Source: Goleter apudmare HA4340-LM2
Lineage (GTDB): Bacteria; Cyanobacteriota; Cyanobacteriia; Cyanobacteriales; Nostocaceae
DNA length: 64,000 bases
Direction: 5' to 3'
NCBI GenBank assembly: GCA_019359495.1
Contig: JAHHHF010000096.1
Span: 1-64,000, forward strand
Shown here: one piece after another, positions 56,087-64,000 of the stretch
Layout of the letters: the number at the start of each line of letters is the position of its first letter
Numbering within the stretch: position 1 is the stretch's first letter
The notes under the pieces: model-generated
What the model was told of the DNA's origin: nothing
Databases searched by the model: none
Seen by the model: the letters and a program-made list of their open reading frames with translations, nothing else
Made by a program: the position numbers and the translations under genes

Positions 56087-57592
56087 ATGGCTAAAGCCAG
56101 CATCAATGATATGGATACTAATACATCTGGAATTGGCAAGGAAAATAAAGATTCTCACGGAAATGTATTGATTATTGGGGGAGGCCCAGCAGGATTAGCT
56201 ACTGCATTGATGTTAGCTAAACGTGGTTGGTCTAATATTACGGTTTTAGAACAACGGGTAGCGGCTGATTATTACGAACCTGATAAGGCTTTCAATTATC
56301 TGATTGATGGTCGTGGTCAAAAATTAATTGAGTATCTAGGAATAAAGGATGAGTTGATAAAAGCTGGTGTTCCTAGTAAGGAATTATATTTAACTTTTAT
56401 TCAAGCAGATGGTAGTCGCAAAACTTTAAACCTGCCAATTATAGACCCAAATCGGAAAACGGCTTACTGGATATCCCGGAAAACATTTGTTTTGTTGCTT
56501 TATCAGGAAATTATACAGAATTGGGAAGACAAGATTACTGTATTTTTTCAAACTAAATGTACACAAATTAGTAAGAGTGATAATAATAGTTTAGAAGTTT
56601 TTGCTGAGTCAGAGAATGGCGATCGCTTCAAATTTGAGCCTGATCTTTTGGTTGGTGCTGATGGAATTCACTCTGTTGTTCGTAGCACTCTCAGAGAATG
56701 GGAAAAACCTACCTCGGACAGGTTTGACATGAAGCTGTTTCCTTCACCTAGTTCCAGTCTGCGGTATAAAGTGTTGAGTTTACCGCCTAAGTTTCCTCTG
56801 GATCATCATGCTGAGGAATATGCTGTGTCTGAGATGACATACGCTATTCGTGGGGCTTTTAGCGATCGCCGGCGTTCTATCTCTTTGGGTATTCTACCAA
56901 TTAAAAACCCAGACGAAGCCCGGACTGCCAATATCATTACACCTTTAGATCATGAAATATGGAAATTGAAAAATGGTGAGGAATTGTATCAGTTCCTGGA
57001 GGAGGCTTTTCCACAATTACCAATACGTCAAATAATTTCACCGGAGGAAGCTGAACGATTTGCTAAAAGTGAAGGTGGTTATTTTCCTATTCCTCAATAT
57101 TGTTCAGGATTCTACTGCTTGTTACAACAAGGTGATGCTGTTGGGGTAGTGCTTATAGGAGATACTATTCATTGTTTCCCTCCAGATATTGGACAAGGGG
57201 TAAATGCAGCCTTAGAGGATGTATATATTTTGAATGAGGCACTCTCTAAAAGTGATGATGATATTTCATTTGCTTTGCCTTTATATGAATCTTTGCGAAT
57301 TGATGATACAAAAGCTTTGGTACGTCTTGCTCAAACCTCTTTTCCTTGGCAGTATAATCAAGACCGTTTGCGTCAATTTTTGTGGGGTATCAACTTTTTC
57401 CTGAGATTGAAACTTAGTCGGTTATTACCATATTTGTTTAGTCCCCAGTCATTTTTCCTCATTCAGAATTATCAGCTTTCTTATCAAGAAGTTTTGGTTA
57501 AGGAACGGCGTACTACTCAGATGTTGTATTTATTTAGTCTAATGACAATTTTTGGGATTTTGGCTTTGTTTGGTATCTTGAATTATTCGTGA
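56087..57592 (+). CDS. FAD-dependent monooxygenase, kynurenine 3-monooxygenase-like
   Basis: About 501 residues. The Rossmann motif VLIIGGGPAGLATALMLAKRGW is at about 27-48, LLVGADGIHSVVRSTL (the DG motif) at about 190-205, and GDTIHCFPPDIGQGVNAALEDV (the GD motif) at about 365-386. The C-terminal hydrophobic helix (about 477-497) would anchor it in a membrane, as in kynurenine 3-monooxygenase. The substrate is not known and no kynurenine genes lie nearby. A GTG 3 bases earlier or the ATG 8 codons later (56111) could also be the start. Confidence 0.85.
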   Translation: MAKASINDMDTNTSGIGKENKDSHGNVLIIGGGPAGLATALMLAKRGWSNITVLEQRVAADYYEPDKAFNYLIDGRGQKLIEYLGIKDELIKAGVPSKELYLTFIQADGSRKTLNLPIIDPNRKTAYWISRKTFVLLLYQEIIQNWEDKITVFFQTKCTQISKSDNNSLEVFAESENGDRFKFEPDLLVGADGIHSVVRSTLREWEKPTSDRFDMKLFPSPSSSLRYKVLSLPPKFPLDHHAEEYAVSEMTYAIRGAFSDRRRSISLGILPIKNPDEARTANIITPLDHEIWKLKNGEELYQFLEEAFPQLPIRQIISPEEAERFAKSEGGYFPIPQYCSGFYCLLQQGDAVGVVLIGDTIHCFPPDIGQGVNAALEDVYILNEALSKSDDDISFALPLYESLRIDDTKALVRLAQTSFPWQYNQDRLRQFLWGINFFLRLKLSRLLPYLFSPQSFFLIQNYQLSYQEVLVKERRTTQMLYLFSLMTIFGILALFGILNYS

Positions 57593-57658
57593 TCAAAAAT
57601 CGATTGTTGGGCAGGGCGAACAAACGTTCCCCCTACAAGGAAAAATGTGAATTTGTAA

Positions 57659-60208
57659 TTACATGATATTTATCGGGTCTACATCTATTGTGAGGCTAAC
57701 GGATGGGGGACAGAGCGATCGCACATCTTCCCAATCTGGCAGTTGTGGTAATGTGTCGGGGGCGATTTTCACGAGGATTTGCCAACGATATCTGTTAGCT
57801 ACCCGTAAAATATTGGCTGGCGCTGGGCCTAATATCTCAAACCCCTCTCCTGTACCTAGGGCTGTGGCGATGATTTGAGCAGTGTTTTGGACTTGTATCG
57901 GGTCAAGACTGCTTAACCGCAGTAAAATCAAGCGTCCGTAGGGTGGATAGTTGAGGGCTTGTCTTTGTTCTAGTTCGGTTTGGGAGAAGGACTGATAATC
58001 ATGATGTCTTACGGCTGCAATGACTTCATGTTCTGGGGTGTAAGTTTGCACAATTACTCTACCTGGGTCGTCGCCTCTCCCTGCACGTCCAGCTACTTGG
58101 GTGAGGGTTTGAAATGCCCGTTCACTGGCGCGGTAATCTGATAAATTGAGCAGTCCGTCAGCCGCGACAACGCCCACCAGTATGACTTGGGGTAAGTCTA
58201 AGCCTTTGGTGAGCATTTGTGTCCCGACTAATAAATGGGCTTCTTTGTTGGCAAACTGGGTGAGGAGGGTGCGGTGTGCGCCTTTGTTGCGGGTGGTGTC
58301 GCTATCAAAGCGGATGTATTTGAGGTCGGGGAATTGTCGCGCTAGTTCTTGGGCGACTCGCTGAGTACCGCTACCAAAGAATTTCAGGTAGGGGGAACTG
58401 CATTCGGGGCAGTGTTGGGGATGGGCGCGTCCATAATTACAGTAATGGCAACGTAATAATTGGGGCGCTCCGTCTGCGGTGTGGTGATAGGCTAAGGAAA
58501 CGTCACAGTGGGGACATTCCAGCACATATCCGCAGCTACGACAAGATACAAATGTACTGTGACCCCGGCGATGAATGAATAAAATTCCCTGTTGATCTCG
58601 CTCTTGTAGTTGTTGTAATGCTTCTTGTAGCGACTTACTGAATATAGAGCGATTTCCCTGCTGCAACTCTTGTCGCATGTCTATTATTTCTACTGGGGGG
58701 AGGGGGCGGGAGTTGATGCGTTGGGGGAGGGGGAGGTAGTGGGAAGTGGTAGGGAGATGATTTCCTGCCAAATCCCCAAGACTTACCCAACTTTCCAAAG
58801 AAGGTGTGGCGGAACCGAAGATGAGGGGGCAATTTTCTAACTCGGCGCGCCATTGGGCGACGGTGCGGGCGTGGTATGTGGGGATGGGAGAGTCTTGTTT
58901 AAAGCTGCTGTCGTGTTCTTCGTCGAGGATAATTAAGCCCAGTTTTGGTAGTGGGGCGAAAATGGCACTGCGAGTACCAATAACTACTTGGGGTTCTCCC
59001 AACAGCATTTGTCGCCAGGTGTCGTAACGTTCGCCGTCGGAGAGGGCGCTGTGGTAAACGCTGACTTTGGCTGCACCAAAACGGGCCCGGAAACGGTCTG
59101 TGAGTTGTGGTGTGAGTCCAATTTCGGGAACGAGGACAAGGGCGGATTTACCTTGGTGGAGTAGGGGTGCGATCGCTTGTAAATACACCTCAGTTTTACC
59201 TGAACCTGTGACCCCATGCAATAAAACTTGAGCAAAACCATCTAGCTGCTGGATTGTTTCTAGGGCGTTGGCTTGATCAGCAGTTAAAGATTTTGGGTTA
59301 TCTCCTGCTAATGCGGGGCTTTGTTCTGTTCTTAATACTTCCCGCTCTTCGATGACAATATAGCCTTTGTCTGCCAAGGTCTTGAGGATAGAAGAGCTAG
59401 CATGACAAATTTGTAACAGTTCATTGTGCCACAGTTCACCACCACGTCGTCGCAATACTTCGATAATTTCTCGTTGGCGAGTAGTTAAATCACGGTCAAT
59501 TGTGCCTATGAGCGTCACTGCTTTTTGCAGTTTTGGGCGGGTTAATTTGGGAGGTTCTAAGTAGCTTTCTACTAAACCAAATCGCAATAACTCCCGCACT
59601 CCACGATGGGCTGATTTGACTTTTTGTTGCAGGTAGGCAAAGCTATAATCCCCCGCAGCTTGTCTTTGCAAAAGTGCCAAGATTTGCTGTGCATAGGGAG
59701 TGAGAAAATTAGCCACAGAGGTAATTTGAAGGTCAGCAGAAGTTAATGCTAAATTACCCATCTCCCCGCCTCTCCCCAGAGTAGTCAAGCGGAGGCGACG
59801 CTGCGATCGCCCCAATAAGCCTGGTGGTAAAGCCATCCGGATCACTTGAATTAATGGCGTATAGTAGTATGCTGAGACTCGATTAAGCAATTCCCAATAA
59901 CTACTTGGAAAGAACCCTACACTCACTACATCTTCGACATCCCGGATTTTTTCTGGCGTTAAATCAGTATTTGGCTGTGCTAGTAAACGAATGGCGATCG
60001 CTCCTAATTGCTGTGCGCCAAATGGTACTGTGAGAATATCTCCAGGTTTAATTTCTAACTGGGCTGGTAATCGGTAAGTAAATAAACCTGAGTTTCCTGG
60101 ACAGTCTACCAGTACTTCAACCCACCGATTAACTATTTTTTCTTGTTGGTACGATTCACCGGGTTCAGCCACAATCAAATGAAATGAATTTGTGCCGTTA
60201 ATATACAT
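57659..60208 (-). CDS. priA: Primosomal protein N' (helicase PriA)
   Basis: 849 residues. The N-terminal 3'-DNA-binding domain is followed by helicase motifs: LLHGVTGSGKTEVYLQ (Walker A), IILDEEHDSSFKQ (DEEH), GSATPSLESW, and the zinc-binding cysteines CRSCGYVLECPHCDVSLAYH and LRCHYCNYGRAHPQHCPECSS. It ends in TQVAGRAGRGDDPGRVIVQT. PriA restarts stalled forks by reloading the replicative helicase. An N-terminal extension of about 30 residues precedes the usual VEVLVDCPG start. Confidence 0.97.
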   Translation of the reverse strand: MYINGTNSFHLIVAEPGESYQQEKIVNRWVEVLVDCPGNSGLFTYRLPAQLEIKPGDILTVPFGAQQLGAIAIRLLAQPNTDLTPEKIRDVEDVVSVGFFPSSYWELLNRVSAYYYTPLIQVIRMALPPGLLGRSQRRLRLTTLGRGGEMGNLALTSADLQITSVANFLTPYAQQILALLQRQAAGDYSFAYLQQKVKSAHRGVRELLRFGLVESYLEPPKLTRPKLQKAVTLIGTIDRDLTTRQREIIEVLRRRGGELWHNELLQICHASSSILKTLADKGYIVIEEREVLRTEQSPALAGDNPKSLTADQANALETIQQLDGFAQVLLHGVTGSGKTEVYLQAIAPLLHQGKSALVLVPEIGLTPQLTDRFRARFGAAKVSVYHSALSDGERYDTWRQMLLGEPQVVIGTRSAIFAPLPKLGLIILDEEHDSSFKQDSPIPTYHARTVAQWRAELENCPLIFGSATPSLESWVSLGDLAGNHLPTTSHYLPLPQRINSRPLPPVEIIDMRQELQQGNRSIFSKSLQEALQQLQERDQQGILFIHRRGHSTFVSCRSCGYVLECPHCDVSLAYHHTADGAPQLLRCHYCNYGRAHPQHCPECSSPYLKFFGSGTQRVAQELARQFPDLKYIRFDSDTTRNKGAHRTLLTQFANKEAHLLVGTQMLTKGLDLPQVILVGVVAADGLLNLSDYRASERAFQTLTQVAGRAGRGDDPGRVIVQTYTPEHEVIAAVRHHDYQSFSQTELEQRQALNYPPYGRLILLRLSSLDPIQVQNTAQIIATALGTGEGFEILGPAPANILRVANRYRWQILVKIAPDTLPQLPDWEDVRSLCPPSVSLTIDVDPINIM

Positions 60209-60275
60209 AGTTTCTGATTTAATCGACAGGTATTTCTAGTGCTTTTACTTAGTTATTCAAAATCCACGTTTCTAG

Positions 60276-60491
60276 CTAAGATATAACTTTTTGTATTCCC
60301 AGAGATAAACTGTATTTCGCAATACTTTTATCACTCATAATACTTGATAAGTTTCCTGTTATGTAATCTCCTAGACAAATTAATCGCCACTCTACGTGCC
60401 ATAAATATTTGATGTCTGCTAGTTGCTGTAAAGTCATCTCACCTACTTTTTCTGCTCTGGAAACTGCTTCCGTATCTACTAAATAGGACAT
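60276..60491 (-). CDS. Small hypothetical protein
   Basis: 71 residues starting MSYLVDTEAVSRAEKVGEM. It has a ribosome-binding stretch AGAGAGAAAAAGG upstream and is mostly helical. No family recognised. It lies upstream of priA on the same strand, with 67 bp between the genes. Confidence 0.4.
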   Translation of the reverse strand: MSYLVDTEAVSRAEKVGEMTLQQLADIKYLWHVEWRLICLGDYITGNLSSIMSDKSIAKYSLSLGIQKVIS

Positions 60492-61012
60492 AGCCTTTTT
60501 CTCTCTACCGATAGATATTCAATCCGTTATGTCTATGAGATGCTTTTATACAAACAAGATAATTCCGAATTGTACACTGCTAATTTTGTATCATCTGTAA
60601 GATTTTATCAGGGACAATTAAACCCAGTACCAAAATTCCGATTTCTTAAAATAACTCTCGACCAATAAAGTCCAAAAAACTTTATAAAAATACATGAAAT
60701 TTTAAGGATTTGGGATAATTAGCTGGAAAATTAATATTGGTTAAGGTTGAGAAAGTTTGAGGAAATTTGACATATTTGGTGATTAAGAAAAAAATGAGGA
60801 TTATATCGGCTGGTGGACTGAGGATTAGGTTTGTGGGTGCAAAAGCCAGTAATTGTTAAAAATTGGCTCTAGCCGTAGCTAAAGAATTGACAGCTAGACA
60901 CTGAGTTTTAAGAAATGAGAAATTAACTTAGACATAAATTTTGCTGTCAAACCGGTGCATTTGTCCCTTAGGGAAAACTACCAAGCCTCAAACGAGCAGC
61001 TGTCACTAAATT
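60492..61012. other. Intergenic region upstream of the sigma-factor gene
   Basis: 521 bp of A+T-rich DNA that must hold the promoter of the sigma-factor gene. I see no ORF, hairpin or -10/-35 pair that stands out. Confidence 0.4.
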
Positions 61013-62182
61013 ATGTACCAAACCAAGCAACAATCCCTCAAGGAAACTATGAATATTGCTGAATTGGGAACAATGGAAATACTGGAGAATGCTGCTGACC
61101 ATGAAGAACAATCACTTGATAGTTTAGAACTAGTGGTAGAGGAAGACTCTCCAATTCCCGAAAATCTGGAATCAGAGGAACGAGATGGGGACGAGATGGC
61201 AGCAGCCCGACCATCGGGATACAATAAAACTGAGCATGATGATGCGGTAGGCGCGTTTTTTAAAGAAATGGCGCGTTATCCACTGCTCAAACCTGATGAA
61301 GAGGTGGAATTAGCGCGGAGAGTTAGATTTATTGAAGAAGTTAGGGATTTACAAGCTTCTTTGCATTTAGAGTTAGGACAGTATCCTACCAAGGCACAAG
61401 TTGCTGCTCAACTAGAGATGAATGAAAAGCAACTGGAAAGTCGCTTATATCAAGGTCGAGTAGCTAAACGCAAAATGATTCGCTCTAACCTCAGGTTGGT
61501 AGTATCAATTGCTAAAAGATATCTCAATCGCGGAGTGCCTTTCCTAGATTTAATTCAAGAAGGCGCAATGGGTTTAAATCGGGCGACAGAGAAGTTTGAC
61601 CCCGATAAAGGGTATAAGTTTTCGACATACGCCTATTGGTGGATTAGACAAGCAATTACAAGAGCGATCGCTAATGATGCACGCACAATTCGCTTGCCTA
61701 TTCACATTGTTGAAAAACTTAATAAACTTAAAAAAGCCCAACGAGAACTCAAGCAAAAACTTTGTCGTAACCCTTCCGAAGCCGAAATGGCAGAAGCTTT
61801 GGAGATCACCGTCCAGCAACTACGCCAATTGCAGCAACTGCGGCGTCAAGCGCTTTCCCTGAACCACCGTGTCGGTAAGGAAGAAGACACAGAACTCATG
61901 GATTTGCTAGAGGACGAAGATAACCAATCTCCCGAAGCCAAAATGAATGAAAACATGATGCGCCAGGAGATTTGGGAAGTCTTGGGTGATGTGCTAACTC
62001 CACGGGAAAAAGATGTAATATCGCTACGCTATGGATTAACTACCAGTGAACCCTGCACTCTAGAAGAAGTGGGTAATATGTTTAATTTATCCCGCGAAAG
62101 AGTGCGACAAATTCAAAGTAAAGCAATGCGAAAATTGCGGCGTCCTCATATAGCAAAACGCTTAAAGGGTTGGTTAATTTGA
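61013..62182 (+). CDS. RNA polymerase sigma-70 family factor, group 2 type (SigC-like)
   Basis: 389 residues. A variable acidic N-terminus (about 1-80) is followed by region 1.2 (GAFFKEMARYPLLKPDEEVELARR), region 2 (NLRLVVSIAKRYLNRGVPFLDLIQEG, FSTYAYWWIRQAITRAI), region 3 (RLPIHIVEKLNKLKKAQREL) and region 4 (LTPREKDVISLRYGL, TLEEVGNMFNLSRERVRQIQSKAMRKLR). It lacks the long region 1.1 of the primary SigA, which supports group 2. An internal ATG (MNIAELGTM, 61049) is an alternative start. Group 2 factors act in stress, nitrogen or light responses; which paralogue this is I cannot tell. Confidence 0.92.
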   Translation: MYQTKQQSLKETMNIAELGTMEILENAADHEEQSLDSLELVVEEDSPIPENLESEERDGDEMAAARPSGYNKTEHDDAVGAFFKEMARYPLLKPDEEVELARRVRFIEEVRDLQASLHLELGQYPTKAQVAAQLEMNEKQLESRLYQGRVAKRKMIRSNLRLVVSIAKRYLNRGVPFLDLIQEGAMGLNRATEKFDPDKGYKFSTYAYWWIRQAITRAIANDARTIRLPIHIVEKLNKLKKAQRELKQKLCRNPSEAEMAEALEITVQQLRQLQQLRRQALSLNHRVGKEEDTELMDLLEDEDNQSPEAKMNENMMRQEIWEVLGDVLTPREKDVISLRYGLTTSEPCTLEEVGNMFNLSRERVRQIQSKAMRKLRRPHIAKRLKGWLI

Positions 62183-62223
62183 AGAGTAAGTGGTCATTCG
62201 TCAGTAGTTAATAAAAAGTTGCA

Positions 62224-62268
62224 CTGTTAACTATAGACTATGGACTATAGACTCTGGACTTTTGACTA
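62224..62268. repeat. STRR-type repeat (GACTATA / GACTCTG)
   Basis: Shifted copies of TAGACTATGGACTATAGACT and GACTCTGGACTTTTGACT run directly up to the ATG of the GNAT gene. A related tract lies upstream of the gene at 28795. Confidence 0.7.
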
Positions 62269-62757
62269 ATGGATTTAACTTTGCGTTTTGCTGAACCAGC
62301 CGATTGTAGTGTGTTGTTTGACTTAATTGAGCAACTTGCAGAGTATGAAAAATTATCTCATGCTGTTACTGGTAATGTTCAAGCACTCAAAGAGCATTTG
62401 TTTGGTTCTCGAAAGTATGCTGAGGCAGTTTTAGCAGAGTATGGAGGGCAAGCCGTAGGTTTTGCCCTATTTTTTCATAATTATTCCACCTTTTTAACTA
62501 AGCCAGGAATTTATTTAGAAGATTTGTTTATCATCCCAGAATTTCGACGTCAGGGTATTGGTAAGGCTATTTTAATAAAATTGGCTCAGATTGCCATAGA
62601 GCGGGATTGTGGACGTTTAGAATGGAGTGTTTTAGATTGGAACGAGCCTGCCAAAACTTTTTATCGCAGTATGGGAGCAGATATTCTAGATGAATGGCAA
62701 ATTTGTCGCGTTACTGAAGGCGCATTGAGCCAATTAGCTGCAAAAAATAATGGATGA
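62269..62757 (+). CDS. GNAT-family N-acetyltransferase
   Basis: 162 residues. The fold is clear: LRFAEPADCSVLFDLIEQLAEYEK (spermine/spermidine-acetyltransferase-like opening), YLEDLFIIPEFRRQGIGKAIL (motif A with the acetyl-CoA pyrophosphate loop RxxGIG) and LEWSVLDWNEPAKTFYRSMGA. The whole pattern is like diamine acetyltransferases. The acceptor is unknown. Confidence 0.88.
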   Translation: MDLTLRFAEPADCSVLFDLIEQLAEYEKLSHAVTGNVQALKEHLFGSRKYAEAVLAEYGGQAVGFALFFHNYSTFLTKPGIYLEDLFIIPEFRRQGIGKAILIKLAQIAIERDCGRLEWSVLDWNEPAKTFYRSMGADILDEWQICRVTEGALSQLAAKNNG

Positions 62758-62816
62758 AATCATCACATCAAAGCCGCCAAAGCAGAAGGCAGTCCCTTTG
62801 CTCCATTTTCAATGCC

Positions 62817-62848
62817 CAAAAACCATGCCCCTCGTGGGTATGGTTTTT
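62817..62848 (+). terminator. Rho-independent terminator after the GNAT gene
   Basis: AAAAACCATGCCC and GGGTATGGTTTTT form a stem with a short CTCGT loop and a T tract (one G-T pair), about 60 bp after the stop. Confidence 0.8.
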
Positions 62849-63015
62849 CATTTGTGGAGACAGGGAACAGAGAACTTGGTTTGAATCGTTTGGCTAGCTT
62901 GTGGCAATGTTACATTTTGTAACATATAGCAGATTCACACTGTCAAGTTTCGGACAAAGTGAAACTATCAGAGAAATTAGCGATCGCTTTTCACACCCAA
63001 AATCTTTAATCCTTT

Positions 63016-63044
63016 ACCCCTGTTGCTCTGACAACAGGGGTTTT
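63016..63044 (+). terminator. Rho-independent terminator-like hairpin
   Basis: CCCCTGTTG (63017-63025) pairs perfectly with CAACAGGGG (63032-63040), followed by TTTT. No gene ends just before it, so it may end a small RNA or read-through from the GNAT gene. Confidence 0.75.
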
Positions 63045-63328
63045 CACTAGGTACTTTTTCCTACTAAAAAGGGGGTTTTTAGTGCAACAACCCCCCTAAA
63101 AACACAAAAAATCCTGAAATCTATATAAATTAATGGTTTCATCTATCCACTTCTGGCTGCTACACCTTAGAATGATTCTTTGAAAAGTCGAGCCGATGGG
63201 ATTTGCAGCCGTTTTGAGTAGAAATACTCCCAAAGGACGATTTTTGTGATCCTCATCACAGAGATTTCCGTAAAGATGCATCAGGGTGCATCTGTAGAGA
63301 ATCTCAAGTAAACCTCAAGGAGTTTGAT

Positions 63329-63622
63329 ATGAACAAAGGCGAATTGGTTGATGCTGTAGCTGAAAAAGCTAGTGTAACGAAGAAACAAGCGGATGCTGTT
63401 TTAACTGCCGCTTTGGAAACGATCATTGAGGCTGTCTCTTCTGGCGATAAAGTCACGCTAGTAGGATTTGGTTCCTTCGAGTCACGGGAACGTAAAGCTC
63501 GTGAAGGTCGTAACCCTAAAACCAATGAAAAGATGGAAATTCCCGCTACCAAGGTGCCAGCATTCTCAGCTGGGAAGCTGTTTAGAGAACGGGTAGCACC
63601 CCCAAAAGGCGAGAAAGCATAG
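63329..63622 (+). CDS. HU-family DNA-binding protein
   Basis: 97 residues of HU: MNKGELVDAVAEKASVTKKQADAVL, DKVTLVGFGSFESRERKAREGRNPKTNEKMEIPATKVPAFSAGKLFRERV, with the DNA-arm consensus GRNP intact. AAGGAG is upstream of ATG 63329. HU bends DNA and organises the nucleoid; the single cyanobacterial HU is needed for normal heterocyst differentiation in Nostoc (HanA). Confidence 0.95.
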   Translation: MNKGELVDAVAEKASVTKKQADAVLTAALETIIEAVSSGDKVTLVGFGSFESRERKAREGRNPKTNEKMEIPATKVPAFSAGKLFRERVAPPKGEKA

Positions 63623-63648
63623 GTTCTGACCTAGGGAACGTTTTTTTG

Positions 63649-64000
63649 ATGCGGCAACCTGCACACGGGGGAAATTTAGCCTGGGCAGCAGCACTGGCTG
63701 GCTGTCCCCCTGATGCTATTCTGGATTTTTCTGCCAGTATTAGCCCGTTGGGGCCACCAAATAGCGCGATCGCTGCTATTATGTCCCAATTTGGTAATCT
63801 TCAGCACTATCCAGATCCGGCTTACAGTGATCTAAGATTCGCTCTGGGTCACTTTCATAACTTGCCGCCTGAGTGGATTCTGCCGGGCAACGGCTCCGCA
63901 GAATTACTTACCTTGGCAGGTAAGGAATTATCACAATTAGCGGCAACAACGTTAATTACTCCAGCCTTTGGCGACTACTACCGAACCCTGACGGCATACA
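63649..64000 (+). CDS. CobD-like pyridoxal-phosphate aminotransferase/decarboxylase (partial)
   Basis: 117 residues from ATG 63649 to the end of the window, no stop. It reads MRQPAHGGNLAWAAALAGCP then LDFSASISPLGPP and HYPDPAYSDLR, which is the CobD/threonine-phosphate decarboxylase opening (histidinol-phosphate-aminotransferase fold). PGNGSAELL is the start of the cofactor site. CobD makes the aminopropanol linker of cobalamin. It follows the HU gene by 26 bp. The PLP lysine lies beyond the window. Confidence 0.8.
   Translation, partial: MRQPAHGGNLAWAAALAGCPPDAILDFSASISPLGPPNSAIAAIMSQFGNLQHYPDPAYSDLRFALGHFHNLPPEWILPGNGSAELLTLAGKELSQLAATTLITPAFGDYYRTLTAY

Noticed and set aside
58635-58853. 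Proline-rich frame on the minus strand inside priA
   Set aside because: Shadow of the priA frame over a G-rich stretch.
63069-63105. GGGGGTT...AACCCCC hairpin with flanking T and A tracts
   Set aside because: No gene on the minus strand with a clear start is present to end here. I note it as a possible second terminator but it does not add a transcript of its own.
63096-63281. 61-residue minus-strand frame before the HU gene
   Set aside because: Lies in the HU promoter region, begins without a ribosome-binding site and matches no family.
1-64000. CRISPR arrays, rRNA operons and complete insertion sequences
   Set aside because: No array of spaced direct repeats, no 16S/23S motifs and no transposase gene were seen.

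Overview
The window comes from a cyanobacterial chromosome, most likely a filamentous heterocyst-former of the Nostoc/Anabaena type. The evidence is the very frequent octamer GCGATCGC (HIP1), genes for PsbZ and the phycobilisome-degradation protein NblA, a short KdpD next to kdpABC, a PEP-CTERM protein and a DUF4347 protein, and intergenic heptamer repeats (STRR type, CAAATAA and relatives). Gene order is typical of a core chromosome interrupted by patches of decayed or accessory genes. No rRNA, CRISPR array, prophage or complete insertion sequence was seen.

Layout. 0-5.3 kb: end of a probable outer-membrane protein, a VOC-like protein, a split FluG-like pair (amidohydrolase and glutamine-synthetase-like ligase), a fructose-6-phosphate-aldolase-like protein and a PIN toxin-antitoxin pair. 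5.4-16 kb: NAD(P)HX repair enzyme, SPOR-domain protein, a 131-bp MITE-like element with an 8-bp target duplication, a candidate structured RNA, mnmA, an SGNH hydrolase, a FkbM-like protein with altered key residues, LarE and a TonB-like repeat protein. 16-23 kb: remnant of an alpha/beta hydrolase, a divergent cytochrome-b6-like protein, a cation/proton antiporter, tRNA-Glu, and a GAF sensor kinase whose phospho-accepting His is Asp, overlapping an SRPBCC gene. 23-28.4 kb: RHH protein, an HNH endonuclease pseudogene that has lost its core, a ProA-like protein without the catalytic Cys, tRNA-Gly, ribH and psbZ. 28.8-39.8 kb: CCA-adding-type enzyme with DHH and CBS domains, Uma2, a DUF433/DUF5615 toxin-antitoxin pair bounded by 52-bp direct repeats, a decayed CHAT/zinc-ribbon/Ser-Thr-kinase locus, a UbiB-type kinase and a PP2C phosphatase. 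40-45 kb: nblA with a possible leader peptide, a second Ser/Thr kinase, anmK. 45-52 kb: PEP-CTERM protein and kdpABCD. 52-64 kb: DUF4347/FG-GAP/Calx-beta protein, a flavin monooxygenase, priA, a group 2 type sigma factor, a GNAT enzyme, HU and the start of a CobD-like aminotransferase.

Working together: kdpABC plus the truncated KdpD form a potassium uptake operon. The UbiB kinase and PP2C genes are 17 bp apart and probably cotranscribed. The SRPBCC gene overlaps the sensor-kinase gene. The ProA-like gene lies 4 bp after a small zinc-ribbon membrane protein gene. psbZ lies beside ribH.

The most noteworthy theme is protein families that keep their fold signatures but have lost their hallmark catalytic residue (ProA Cys, histidine-kinase His, cytochrome b His, FkbM acidic pair, CHAT core, HNH core). 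I see no single intact system that I can claim to be new. The best candidates for new biology are the nblA leader peptide/hairpin, the structured RNA upstream of mnmA, and the three pseudo-enzyme-like proteins.
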